Shown here one piece after another: positions 13,125 through 23,742 of a stretch of DNA of 32,734 nucleotides (within the stretch, counting starts at the first letter, position 1; the number at the start of each line of letters is the position of its first letter). Both the position numbers and the translations under genes were made by a program. Under the pieces are notes generated by a model. The model was not told the DNA's origin, did no database searches, and worked only from the letters and a program-made list of their open reading frames with translations. Origin of the DNA: Candidatus Woesebacteria bacterium RIFCSPLOWO2_01_FULL_39_61 (GTDB lineage: Bacteria; Patescibacteriota; Microgenomatia; UBA8517); the NCBI GenBank assembly GCA_001793155.1, contig MGHI01000019.1, positions 1-32,734 on the forward strand, read 5' to 3'.

Positions 13125-14027
13125 TTATTCTTCCCACCAACTTTCTCCGTCTGTAACAATTTGAATGTCTCCAAGCAGGTCAGTCCTTAATACCTTAATA
13201 TCTTTATCTTCTAATATCTTAAGTATCTCCTCATGCGGATGTCCGTAATTATTATTCCGACCAACCGAAATTACTGCGACCCTTGGCCTCGCAACTTTTA
13301 ACAATTCTTCCGTAAGTCCGTTACGACTGCCATGATGAGGTATTTTGATGTATTCGAGCGTTTGTTTGCCGTTAACTGATAACCGTTGAGCTATTATGTT
13401 TGAAAGTTCGGGACTTGCATCCCCGGTAAAAAGAGCATCAAAGTTTTTATACCGCAACTTAGCCACAATCGAAAACTCATTAGGGTCTTTTTTGGAAGTG
13501 TAAACACCCAAAACTTTATCGTCTTTATCATCTACCAGAGTACTTTCCTGCGCTAAAAACTCTTTCGAAGGATGAAGTATATCTAAATATATCAATCCAA
13601 CACGCATGGTCATTCCCTCAACTGCGTCAACGACTTTTATACCACCACCCGTCACTTGACTTTTTAGCAATTGGAACTCCTGACTGCTAGAATCTAACCC
13701 CGATGTCACAAAAACTTGGACATCATAGCGCGCTATAACATCTAGAAAACCTCCGTAATGATCCTTTTGAGGATGAGATAACATAACCATCTCAATTTCT
13801 CTATCCCAAAAAGGAATGTTTCTGTCCAAACATTCTAAGACTTTCCTCCCAGGACCCGAATCAATAAGTATCTGAGTTACCTTATAAGTAATCAAGAACG
13901 CGTCCCCTTGACCGACATCACAGGCAATAATTTTAAGTTTAGCTTCGGGATAGAAAAGTACCGCTAGCCATACGGTCACAGAAATTAATAGCATAAAAGC
14001 AAAAGGGTATTTCCAACGGATGTTCAT
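13125..14027 (-). CDS. ComEC C-terminal-type metallo-beta-lactamase-fold protein
   Basis: 300 residues. One N-terminal membrane helix (about 8-26) is followed by the ComEC/Rec2 hydrolase domain: LKIIACDVGQGDAFLI, then the metal motif MLSHPQKDHYGG (His85, Asp89, His90), LFTGDAS, IPHHGSRNG and NYGHPH. Gln87 stands where many ComEC proteins have Asp or His. In other bacteria this domain is the C-terminal part of one ComEC polypeptide and may process DNA entering the cell. Here it is separated from the channel half by a stop and 7 nt, with its own ATG. It is the last gene of the comEA-comEC unit. Confidence 0.85.
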   Translation of the reverse strand: MNIRWKYPFAFMLLISVTVWLAVLFYPEAKLKIIACDVGQGDAFLITYKVTQILIDSGPGRKVLECLDRNIPFWDREIEMVMLSHPQKDHYGGFLDVIARYDVQVFVTSGLDSSSQEFQLLKSQVTGGGIKVVDAVEGMTMRVGLIYLDILHPSKEFLAQESTLVDDKDDKVLGVYTSKKDPNEFSIVAKLRYKNFDALFTGDASPELSNIIAQRLSVNGKQTLEYIKIPHHGSRNGLTEELLKVARPRVAVISVGRNNNYGHPHEEILKILEDKDIKVLRTDLLGDIQIVTDGESWWEE

Positions 14028-14034
14028 TTTAAAC

Positions 14035-15102
14035 TCAAAATAGATTAATAGTAAAAACGAACCAGCTGGTTAAGGGATATGATAACCACAATATTATTTT
14101 TCCTAACGTTAAATTTACCAAACCTAGTATTCCACCGATCATCCCGATAATTGTAATAGGTGGAATAGTCCAAAGTACCGCTGCATTTATTAATGGTGAC
14201 AAGATATTAAACTGACCGAAAGAGGCATACAGTATCGGTGCGACACCAATTTGTGCAGCCAAAGTGGTAGCTAAACCCTCTCTGAAAAAATCTATTCGGA
14301 TAAAGTCAATTAATTTCTCGATCTTTTTATTAAAAATTAATATAGATATAGTCGCGGCGAACGATAACCAAAAACCCAAATCACTAACCCACTCGGGCTT
14401 AAAGAGAATCATAACTAAACCTGTAACAAATAAGGTGCGCAATGCAAAATTCAACCTTCCGAGCTCTTGGGCTAAGAAGGCCAGCGACCCCATGATAGCA
14501 GCCCGAACAATCGGGGCGTCAAATCCGGCAATGAACGCATACAACCAAATACCGAAGGTGGCAATTAATATTGCCCGCCTGCGAGATAAAAAAACTACTA
14601 ATACCCCAAATAAGAAACCTGCTACCAAAGTAACATTTAAACCCGAAGCTACAACTACATGTGCAGTTCCTGTTTTTTTAAGACTTTCCCAGAAAATAGG
14701 ATCAATATTTGTTTTTGAACCGATACTAACCCCCGCAACTAGGGCTGAATGAGGATTGGGCAATGATTTTTCAAATACTTTCACTAAATTCTTCCTCAAA
14801 TTTAGTATCAATGCCTGATTTGGCTTTACCTTAATTAACTTAGCTTGATTTAACTTATCTTTTTCGACAACTCCTTCTACTATAAGACTGTCTCCGTACG
14901 TAACTTCAGGGTATAGCGGTAAATAAAAACTAAGACCCGAAAGTCTGAGATATTGAGAATTATCATAGCGAACAGGCTCAGTTGCTAGCTTATCCTCAAT
15001 CCTTATCTTGGTACCATCAGGGTATGACGGACGAAGTGTGTGATAAAGAAAAACTCTTAAGGTAATCAATACAAAAAGAAGTACCCAAAGAAGGTTACGC
15101 AT
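14035..15102 (-). CDS. comEC: ComEC N-terminal/competence channel domain
   Basis: 355 residues. A leading membrane helix is followed by an OB-like DUF4131-type region (about 25-100, RLSGLSFYLPLYPEVTYGDS). The multi-helix Competence domain has the diagnostic HVVVASGLNVTLVAG, YAFIAGFDAPIVRAAIMG and LGFWLSFAATISIL. This is the pore that carries single-stranded DNA across the inner membrane. The frame ends with TGA at 14035-14037 and the metallo-hydrolase half begins 7 nt on in another frame, so ComEC is split either naturally or by a frameshift. It lies downstream of comEA in the same direction. Confidence 0.9.
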   Translation of the reverse strand: MRNLLWVLLFVLITLRVFLYHTLRPSYPDGTKIRIEDKLATEPVRYDNSQYLRLSGLSFYLPLYPEVTYGDSLIVEGVVEKDKLNQAKLIKVKPNQALILNLRKNLVKVFEKSLPNPHSALVAGVSIGSKTNIDPIFWESLKKTGTAHVVVASGLNVTLVAGFLFGVLVVFLSRRRAILIATFGIWLYAFIAGFDAPIVRAAIMGSLAFLAQELGRLNFALRTLFVTGLVMILFKPEWVSDLGFWLSFAATISILIFNKKIEKLIDFIRIDFFREGLATTLAAQIGVAPILYASFGQFNILSPLINAAVLWTIPPITIIGMIGGILGLVNLTLGKIILWLSYPLTSWFVFTINLF

Positions 15103-15160
15103 AAACTAATTTAACCCAACCGATCAAAGTTGTGTAGATTTAAGTTTTGGTTTTAAGTTA

Positions 15161-15862
15161 CTAATACACAGATACCTTATCTTTAATTTTTTCATAAACG
15201 TTTTTCTTCAATGCGCTTTTGGAAAGTAGTTCTTCAACTGATGAGTAAGGCCTGTGTTCAATGATGCTTCGGGCGTAAACAGGGCCAATTCCATTAAGCG
15301 ATTCCAGCTCGGAAGCACTCGCGGTATTTATATTAATAAGTCCCTCTCCTGCTATATTACCGCCCGAAAAACTGCTGCCCCCCTCCCTTGAAACTTTGTC
15401 ACTCAAGACTTCTGACTGCTCATTTATGTTGGGAATAAATATTTTTTGCCCGTCAGTAAGTCGCGCCGCTCTATTTAACATTTTCTCCATCCAAAACCGA
15501 TCCGCATCAGCAGATACACCCCCTGCTGCAATTAAAAGATCCTCAACTCTGGCATCGTTTAACATCTTATAAACGCCGGGCTTTTGTACAGATCCGGCTA
15601 TCTCAACAACCAATTCATTTGAGCCGTTTTGGCCGTCCGCGGTCTCTTGGATTACCTCTATTTTATCGGAGCCAGTTATATAACCATCCTTATATAAAAA
15701 CATTCCCAGACCCAATATAATCAATCCTGATAAACTCAAAGCTAACGGTATTTTGTTATCATTTATAAATTTTTCGATATTAAGTTTAGTCGAAGAATTT
15801 TTCTTTGAATCAAATTTATTAATCAAATCGAGCTCGTCCGTCTGAAGATTTTCGGAAATCAT
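15161..15862 (-). CDS. comEA: ComEA-like DNA-binding competence protein (SLBB + helix-hairpin-helix)
   Basis: 233 residues. A cytoplasmic N-terminus of about 37 residues precedes one membrane helix (IPLALSLSGLIILGLGMFLY, about 38-57). Next comes an SLBB domain (VVEIAGSVQKPGVYKMLNDARVEDLL and onward, about 85-145), a Gly/Ser linker, and a C-terminal helix-hairpin-helix pair: LININTASASELESLNGIGP, then ARSIIEHRPYSSVEELL. This is the standard layout of ComEA, the receptor that binds incoming double-stranded DNA outside the membrane and passes it to ComEC. It is followed by comEC after 58 nt. Confidence 0.93.
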   Translation of the reverse strand: MISENLQTDELDLINKFDSKKNSSTKLNIEKFINDNKIPLALSLSGLIILGLGMFLYKDGYITGSDKIEVIQETADGQNGSNELVVEIAGSVQKPGVYKMLNDARVEDLLIAAGGVSADADRFWMEKMLNRAARLTDGQKIFIPNINEQSEVLSDKVSREGGSSFSGGNIAGEGLININTASASELESLNGIGPVYARSIIEHRPYSSVEELLSKSALKKNVYEKIKDKVSVY

Positions 15863-15917
15863 GTTAATTAATTAAACCAGAAGACAACTTTAAGGTAAAT
15901 AGTAATTAAGGAAGATT

Positions 15918-18524
15918 CTAAAGTACAAAATTCACCAATTTTTCGGGTACGAAAATTTCCTTTTTAATCTCTTTCCCTTCAAGCCATTTGGCAAGGTTAT
16001 TTACTTTTTTTGCACTTTCAATGACTTTTTCTTTATCTTGGGCTTCGGACTTACTCAAGCTTATGGTCCCGCGCAACTTACCGTTTACCTGTATGACAAT
16101 TTCTACGCTATCTTCTTCGATAAATTCAGGATTATATTTAGGCCAGGGGTAGGTATGAACACTAAATTCCTGACCTAAAATATTCACCCAAACCTCCTCT
16201 GCTAAGTGTGGTGCAAACGGTGCCAACAATAAGGCTAAGTTCTTTAAAGCTTCATCCCACTCAGCACATCTTATATTATTAAAGTGCTTATTTTTAAATC
16301 TCGATTTATCTTTTTGATTTTTGATTTTAGATTTTTGATTTTTACTTGCTACTCCGCGCAACAAGTTTATATACTCCATAATCGACGATATCGCAGTATT
16401 ATATCTAAATTCTTCTATATCCTCGGTCACTTTCTTTATAGTTTGATGCATTTTGATCATTATGAATCGAGCGCCCTCTTCATCTAGCACAACTACGTTT
16501 TTGAAATTAGTAAATAGTTCCCAAACCCTGTCTACGAACCGTCTCATACCTTCTATTCCCGTATCACGAAAATCAGGAAATCCGTCCATGGGGCCCATAA
16601 ACATAAGATAGAGTCTTAAAGTATCTGCGCCGAATTTTTCTATGTAGAGATCAGGATTAACCACGTTCCCTCTGCTTTTGCTCATCTTGGCTCCGTCTTT
16701 GATCATAAGTCCGTGAGCAAAAAACCTTGGAAATGGTTCATCAAAATCCAGGTAACCACGATCATGCAGTACCATCGTTACAAACCTGGCATACATAAGG
16801 TGTAATACCGAATGTTCGGCACCGCCAAAATATAAAGATACCGGCAGCCACTTCTTTGTTATTTCCCTATCAAACGGTAACTTTGTACTACTTTTTGAAT
16901 CAACGCTCGGGTAGCGTAGAAAATACCAGGATGAATCTACAAACGTGTCCATGACATCCGTTTCTCTTTCTGCACTACCTCCGCAATTGGGACAAGTGGT
17001 TTTAAAAAACTCCGGATGGTTTGCCAAAGGACCTCGACCCTTGCCTTCCGGTTTATAATCGGATATTTCCGGCAGTTGTACAGGCAGCTCTTCTGATGGG
17101 ACCGGTTGCCAACCACACAACTTACATTTAACCATAGGAATCGGAACACCCCAATAACGCTGTCTTGATACTAACCAGTCACGAAGATGATAATTGATAA
17201 CCCGCTTACCCCATCCTTTTTCCTCAAGGAAATCCATCATTTTTCCGATTGCGATATTAATATCCAAACCGTTAAGAAATTCAGAATTGATCATCGTACC
17301 CTCCTCTTCCTGGACTTGATTTACATCTGTAATATCCGACTGATCTTTATCCTGTCCTACTACAACCCTAACAATCGGAAGTTTAAATCCTTTAGCAAAC
17401 TCAAAATCTCTTTTATCATGACCCGGGACCCCCACTACTGCTCCCGTCCCAACTTCAGATAAAACAAAATCACTTACCCAGATCGGCATTTGAGTATTAT
17501 TAAGTTGATTTAATGCATAAAGACCAGTAAATACCCCCGTTTTTTTTCTACCCTCATTCAATCTCTCTTCCTTTGATTTACTAAGAGATAATTTGATATA
17601 TTTTTCAACTTTGCTCTGAACGTCTTTAATAAGTAAATTCTTAAGGTTTTGCTTAGCATATTCTGGAGAAACCACAATAAAAGTTGCTCCAAAATTAGTA
17701 TCGGGTCTTGATGTCCATACGACAATTTCTTGATTACTATCTTTAATCGGATAGGTAATATTAATACCTTCTTTTTTACCGATCCAGTTTGTTTGAGCCA
17801 ACTTAACTTTGTCAGGCCAGTCAATTTTCTTTAGTCCCGCTAGCAGTCTGTCGGCGTATTTAGTAATCCGAAAAAACCATTGCTCCAAAAGTTTCTTCTC
17901 AACTTGTGTCCCACACCTCTCACAAACCAAAATATCCTTTTTTCCTTTTATAATATTTCCCCGCGCATCTTTCGCTTCTTTTCCGGCCTGGGCAGGACTC
18001 ATAACCTGCTCGTCAGCGAGCACTGTTTTATCGGACGGACACCAGTTAACTTCCGTTTTTTTTCTGTATGCAAGTCCAGCCTTAAATAACTCGATAAAAA
18101 GCCACTGTGTCCATCTATAATAATCAGAGTCAGATGTGGTCACAGTTCTTCTCCAGTCATAACTATGGCCCAGACTTCTCAATTGTTGTTCATATTTTTT
18201 GGTGGTTTTTTCAAGCATCTCTCTGGGATGCTTTCCAATCTTTAAAGCGTAGTTTTCGGAGTGAATTCCGAAGGAATCGTACCCAATCGGTTGAAATACG
18301 ATCTTTGCATTCATCCTTTTGAATCTTCCGTAGACGTCGCTTCCTGTAGAAGCAAAGGCATGGCCGGCATGCAAGCCCTCTGCTGAAGGATAAGGAAACA
18401 TCCAAAGGTTGTAAAAAGCATTAACTACCTTGTTCATGTCGGAAAGTTTATAAAGATTCTTTTCTTCCCAAATTTTCTGCCAGTGAGTTTCAACACTTGA
18501 ATGATTAAATACCTGTTTTCTCAT
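15918..18524 (-). CDS. leuS: Leucyl-tRNA synthetase
   Basis: 868 residues, full-length bacterial type. The HIGH-type motif is LHAGHAFAS (His52, His55). The editing (CP1) domain contains WTSRPDTNFGATF and VGVPGHDKRDFEFA. The zinc-site-like cysteines CERCGTQ and CKLCGW/CPNCGG are present, as is KMSKS at 613-617 in AKMSKSRGNVVNPD, and the C-terminal LAPFAPHLAEEVW anticodon-domain signature is intact. A Lys/Asn-rich strip at about 726-747 comes from a TTTTTGAT repeat in the gene (16311-16344) and is not part of the family. ComEA lies 55 nt downstream. Confidence 0.97.
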   Translation of the reverse strand: MRKQVFNHSSVETHWQKIWEEKNLYKLSDMNKVVNAFYNLWMFPYPSAEGLHAGHAFASTGSDVYGRFKRMNAKIVFQPIGYDSFGIHSENYALKIGKHPREMLEKTTKKYEQQLRSLGHSYDWRRTVTTSDSDYYRWTQWLFIELFKAGLAYRKKTEVNWCPSDKTVLADEQVMSPAQAGKEAKDARGNIIKGKKDILVCERCGTQVEKKLLEQWFFRITKYADRLLAGLKKIDWPDKVKLAQTNWIGKKEGINITYPIKDSNQEIVVWTSRPDTNFGATFIVVSPEYAKQNLKNLLIKDVQSKVEKYIKLSLSKSKEERLNEGRKKTGVFTGLYALNQLNNTQMPIWVSDFVLSEVGTGAVVGVPGHDKRDFEFAKGFKLPIVRVVVGQDKDQSDITDVNQVQEEEGTMINSEFLNGLDINIAIGKMMDFLEEKGWGKRVINYHLRDWLVSRQRYWGVPIPMVKCKLCGWQPVPSEELPVQLPEISDYKPEGKGRGPLANHPEFFKTTCPNCGGSAERETDVMDTFVDSSWYFLRYPSVDSKSSTKLPFDREITKKWLPVSLYFGGAEHSVLHLMYARFVTMVLHDRGYLDFDEPFPRFFAHGLMIKDGAKMSKSRGNVVNPDLYIEKFGADTLRLYLMFMGPMDGFPDFRDTGIEGMRRFVDRVWELFTNFKNVVVLDEEGARFIMIKMHQTIKKVTEDIEEFRYNTAISSIMEYINLLRGVASKNQKSKIKNQKDKSRFKNKHFNNIRCAEWDEALKNLALLLAPFAPHLAEEVWVNILGQEFSVHTYPWPKYNPEFIEEDSVEIVIQVNGKLRGTISLSKSEAQDKEKVIESAKKVNNLAKWLEGKEIKKEIFVPEKLVNFVL
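16311..16344. repeat. TTTTTGAT low-complexity repeat inside leuS
   Basis: About four degenerate units of TTTTTGAT lie in frame and encode KNQKSKIKNQK between helices of the LeuRS anticodon-binding domain. The same repeat type occurs in argS. Confidence 0.75.
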
Positions 18525-18571
18525 TTAGATGTATAGTATATCAAGTTTTGGAAATTAGAAAATGAAGCCCC

Positions 18572-18685
18572 CCGGGTTGAAACCCGGTGTATCTTCTTCT
18601 CACTGCTTCGTCGGGAGCGAAATTTCGCACCGTATGCAGAAAATTCTTCGCATTCATCCACGGGTTCACCACCATGGTTTTCTGC
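18572..18685 (-). mobile_element. Palindromic remnant upstream of leuS (IS200/IS605-end-like)
   Basis: Read on the minus strand: inverted repeat GCAGAAAA/TTTTCTGC (18636-18643 with 18678-18685) enclosing GTGGATGAATGCGAAG, then the perfect palindrome GCGAAATTTCGC (18617-18628), then DNA that could encode DEAVRR, and finally the hairpin CCGGGTT-GA-AACCCGG (18572-18587) followed by GGGCTTCA. This succession resembles the 3' part of a tnpB gene with its right-end hairpin. No open tnpB frame of useful length remains. The mobile origin is inference. Confidence 0.45.
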
Positions 18686-18699
18686 GAAGGATGATAAAA

Positions 18700-19117
18700 G
18701 CATTTGGGTTTATATATAAGTTTTAAAACCAAACTCCGACTCCTCCCGATATTAACAGGGTTTATTTGCATAGTTTTTTAAAATATTTTCACAGAATATT
18801 AATTTTATAATAACCTAAGATAGACAAATTTATATAATAATTGAAGTCGTAACTTGCGGTTTTTTCAAAATATTTTGATTAGTGTTATATTAAAAATACG
18901 GCTTAATCTTCACTTTTAATAATTTATCAATCTAATCGTCAATCTGCTAACTATAGCCTACGGTAAGATTTTATATATATTTTCACAGAAGTTTTTAAAT
19001 GTAAATTATTATCTTTTTACTTTTTAAAAGCAGGAAAATTATATTTTTTAATTTAAAAATAGTCTCCTTATAATTAAGTATATTAATGTACAAATATATA
19101 TGCAATATCTTATACCC
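18700..19117. other. AT-rich intergenic region, no gene seen
   Basis: Roughly 420 bp of very AT-rich sequence between the palindromic remnant upstream of leuS and the end of atpC. No frame with a ribosome site, no tRNA-like fold and no clear GC hairpin with a T run is visible, although the ATP synthase transcript must end here. It must also contain the leuS promoter, which could not be pinned down. Confidence 0.6.
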
Positions 19118-20840
<1,723 letters not shown>

Positions 20841-20873
20841 TTAATGATTCAAAACAGTTCGTAATATATCTTT

Positions 20874-21740
20874 TTATTGCATAACAGTCGATGATAATGA
20901 ATTTAATTGCCTTCTGTTGACAAGTCTATGCTGAACCTTTAACCGATCAATCTTCAGGTTTGATAATCTCTTTTTAATATTTTCTGCCGCTCTATCCATG
21001 GCTAATATTCTTGAGGCTAATTTAGCCAGTTGAGATTCCCTTATTGATTGATCAAAAAGTGATGCAAAAATCTGAGTTTCAAAAAACATCAGAATTTTTT
21101 CAACAGTGGGTTCAAAGATGTAAGAAACTTTTGGTTCTTCAACTTCTTCCCTGATCGGAGTACCTGCCGAAATAGAAAAAGTCGTTGGTTTTTGGGTAAC
21201 TACCGATTGATATTGGCCGTAATAAACACGTATCTCTTCGTACTGGACAAGATGTCTTATTACCTCTGCAAGTTTGAGTTCGTTTACGCCATAATCCGGC
21301 AGTTCAAAAAAGGTATATGGCCGTTTAGGTTCTTCACCTAAAAAGAGCGTTCTACCATTTCTACCTATTATGGTTATTTCAAAATCTTCTTTTCTAATAT
21401 CCTCTAAAAATTTTCTGAAGGTTTCCAGAACAACTTCTCCGTAGAAACCCGTGTTTGCCGAGATCAAAACAGCAACAGTTTTTCCATTATGGGCTAAAAA
21501 TGTTACTTTGCCTCCTTTTTTTAGCTTTCCCTTCTTAACGAGATCTGAAAGTTTTTTAGCATACGCCTCCAGCGAATCATGGAAAATATCGGTTATTGCT
21601 TCCAAAAATTGTCTGTTTTTAAGGACAAACGCTCTAATTTTTACCATCCTAATAGATGCTATCTCGCCATAAATTTCAACCAGATTCCTTAAAGAGGATA
21701 CTTCATTAATTTCTTGATCTATTTTTCCTTTAAATGCCAT
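20874..21740 (-). CDS. atpG: F1 ATP synthase gamma subunit
   Basis: 288 residues, the rotor shaft. The N-terminal coiled-coil helix (KIDQEINEVSSLRNLVEIYGEIASIRMVKIRAF), the Rossmann part with VLISANTGFYGEVV (family: LCGxxN region) and the C-terminal helix with SRILAMDRAAENIKKRL are in order. The usual C-terminal NRxRQAxITxEL motif is degenerate (VQHRLVNRRQLNSLSSTVMQ). It is flanked by atpA and atpD with 3 and 66 nt spacing, the normal F1 order. Confidence 0.9.
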   Translation of the reverse strand: MAFKGKIDQEINEVSSLRNLVEIYGEIASIRMVKIRAFVLKNRQFLEAITDIFHDSLEAYAKKLSDLVKKGKLKKGGKVTFLAHNGKTVAVLISANTGFYGEVVLETFRKFLEDIRKEDFEITIIGRNGRTLFLGEEPKRPYTFFELPDYGVNELKLAEVIRHLVQYEEIRVYYGQYQSVVTQKPTTFSISAGTPIREEVEEPKVSYIFEPTVEKILMFFETQIFASLFDQSIRESQLAKLASRILAMDRAAENIKKRLSNLKIDRLKVQHRLVNRRQLNSLSSTVMQ

Positions 21741-21743
21741 TAT

Positions 21744-23201
21744 CTATCTTCTAATTTTAGAGACAATTATTTCGTCGTTCTGACGCAGAAACTGCACAAG
21801 CTCGGTAAAAGAGGGTGAGCTTGATATAAGCTGGTCTACTTGAGCTTTATACGCGGGATCTGTTTGGTAAGTGAGAACTATCTGTTCCATTTCTCTTTTT
21901 AACTCAATCCCTTCAATCTCCTTCCAAATTCCTCCCCAAAGACCGGCTAAGATCAAAATATTAACGTTTATTGCAATGACTTCATCTTGTCTTTGGCTAA
22001 AAAATTCATCAACTTTTGCTCCGAGCCTTAGTACTGATTTGACCGTCTCTCCCGCTTCCGCTCCAAAATGCATAAATTGCTGCATTCTCTGATAGTTGAC
22101 CAGAAAACTCATTAATTCGCGACTTAAATCGCGCTGTAGAGGCGTTTGGGCTTGGTGGCCTACACGGGTAACTGAAAGCTCGGGATTAACTGCAGGCCTC
22201 TTTCCTTGGTTGTAAAGTTCTATATCAAAAAATACATGCCCATCCGTCATAGCCATCAGATTTGTCTGAACATAACCGGAAAGATCCCCTAAAACCGATT
22301 CGGCAGCAGGAAGACAGGTAATCGACCCTCTTTTATAATTACCCGCCCTTTCTATCAAGCGTGCGTGAATATAGAAAATGTCCCCCGGGTAAGAATCACG
22401 GCCTGGGAAACGTCTGGCCAAAAGCGATATTTCCCGATAGTAGCGGGCGTGTGTGGTCATATCATCCAAAATCAAAAGAACGTCCAATCCTTGATCTCTA
22501 AAGTGCTCAGCGATTGTCATAGAAGTATAAGGAGTTAAATATATTAACCCTGAAGGATCGGACGAGCTCGAAGCAACGATAATACACTTATCCATAATTT
22601 TTTTGTCTTCCAAAAACTCCTGTCTTTTTTTAATGTCTACTTGCTTTTGACCGATAAGAGCATATATGCAAATCGTTCCTTTTGTAGCTTGAGAATATAT
22701 TGTCTGAAGCAAGAATTCGGTTTTACCGGTTTTTCGATCTCCGATTATCAACTCCCTTTGACCTTTACCGAGGGGAACAACTAAATCAACCAGAGTTACA
22801 CCGGTCTCCAGAGGCTTTTTAACCGGTTCTCTTCCTATTATACCGTGGGGTTGGGTATCGATTGGCTCTAAATGTACATCCTTTACGGGAATTGCCGAAT
22901 CGATGGGTTTTGCCAAAGGATCGACAACTCTGCCTAATAAACCTGAACCGATCGCCACCTGGAAAAGGTCACCTGTTCTTGCAACCTTGTTGCCGACTTT
23001 AGTTACCTGTCTTGATAATAAAAGCACCTCCGCACTCTCGGGGGAAAGGGATAAAATTGTACCGACTTCACCACCCTCAAAAATAACGACTTCGCTTGGC
23101 CGCGCGCTAGGAATACCTGACACATACGCAATAGAATGAACTATCTCGTCGACAAAGCCTATTTCGCCGATTTTATTTAAGTAGTAATCAAAATCTTTCA
23201 T
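21744..23201 (-). CDS. atpA: F1 ATP synthase alpha subunit
   Basis: 485 residues. The P-loop is IIGDRKTGKTEFLLQTI (family GDRQTGKT). The Arg finger is Arg346 in ELSVTRVGHQAQT. The nucleotide-binding and C-terminal helical domains are complete (RDLSRELMSFLVNYQRMQQF). The N-terminus is about 20 residues shorter than in E. coli, affecting the helix that contacts delta. Non-catalytic site residues are broadly conserved. It sits between atpH (69 nt) and atpG (3 nt). Confidence 0.96.
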   Translation of the reverse strand: MKDFDYYLNKIGEIGFVDEIVHSIAYVSGIPSARPSEVVIFEGGEVGTILSLSPESAEVLLLSRQVTKVGNKVARTGDLFQVAIGSGLLGRVVDPLAKPIDSAIPVKDVHLEPIDTQPHGIIGREPVKKPLETGVTLVDLVVPLGKGQRELIIGDRKTGKTEFLLQTIYSQATKGTICIYALIGQKQVDIKKRQEFLEDKKIMDKCIIVASSSSDPSGLIYLTPYTSMTIAEHFRDQGLDVLLILDDMTTHARYYREISLLARRFPGRDSYPGDIFYIHARLIERAGNYKRGSITCLPAAESVLGDLSGYVQTNLMAMTDGHVFFDIELYNQGKRPAVNPELSVTRVGHQAQTPLQRDLSRELMSFLVNYQRMQQFMHFGAEAGETVKSVLRLGAKVDEFFSQRQDEVIAINVNILILAGLWGGIWKEIEGIELKREMEQIVLTYQTDPAYKAQVDQLISSSPSFTELVQFLRQNDEIIVSKIRR

Positions 23202-23270
23202 ATATTTATTGCGAAACTTTTCTATTTCCTAATTCCGTATACATTGCAAGTCAGAGTTAAGCTCTCTGGG

Positions 23271-23741
23271 CTAGTGAGCCATTTGTATAAACAAGTCCTG
23301 CTTTATTTTCGCAAATTCCGAGTTAAAGAAGCTCTTCATCGAAAAATCCCTGTATTTACCCTCATATGTCAGCGTACAACCCGCTATTAGAGTAGGATTA
23401 TAGGAAAACTCGATCACAACTTTTTCGCCTAAATACTTTTTTACCGCATAACTGAATTTCTCAATGTTCGATTCGGTAGGTTCAAAGGCTAAAGTAAGTT
23501 TTAAGGCCTTAAAAGAATTTAATTCTTCTTTGATTTTTTTTAAATATTCGAAAGGATTTGCTTCATCTTTCGCTAACTCGGCCCGGATATATTCCGATAG
23601 CCAAGCCCGGACTCCTGTCTTTAGTAATATGCTAAAAGCTTCACCTTTATTTTGGAACAAACTATTTAAAAGTATATCTATCTCCTCCATAAGTTTATCT
23701 TTTTCTTCACTTGTTTTTATCTTTTCAAAAAGAGCTTCCAT
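23271..23741 (-). CDS. atpH: F1 ATP synthase delta subunit
   Basis: 156 residues, weakly conserved, assigned from position and the C-terminal signature: LGEKVVIEFSYNPTLIAGCTLTYEGKYRDFSMKSFF matches the delta/OSCP C-terminal domain (pattern v..eLigG..l...g...DgS...). The N-terminal helical bundle is shortened. Delta joins the peripheral stalk (atpF, immediately upstream) to the top of alpha3beta3. It begins 1 nt after the atpF stop. Confidence 0.8.
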   Translation of the reverse strand: MEALFEKIKTSEEKDKLMEEIDILLNSLFQNKGEAFSILLKTGVRAWLSEYIRAELAKDEANPFEYLKKIKEELNSFKALKLTLAFEPTESNIEKFSYAVKKYLGEKVVIEFSYNPTLIAGCTLTYEGKYRDFSMKSFFNSEFAKIKQDLFIQMAH

Positions 23742-23742
23742 A

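Noticed and set aside
18521-18771. Short minus-strand frames upstream of leuS as genes
   Set aside because: They lie across palindromic DNA, have no ribosome site and show no protein-like domain pattern; they are better read as a mobile-element remnant.
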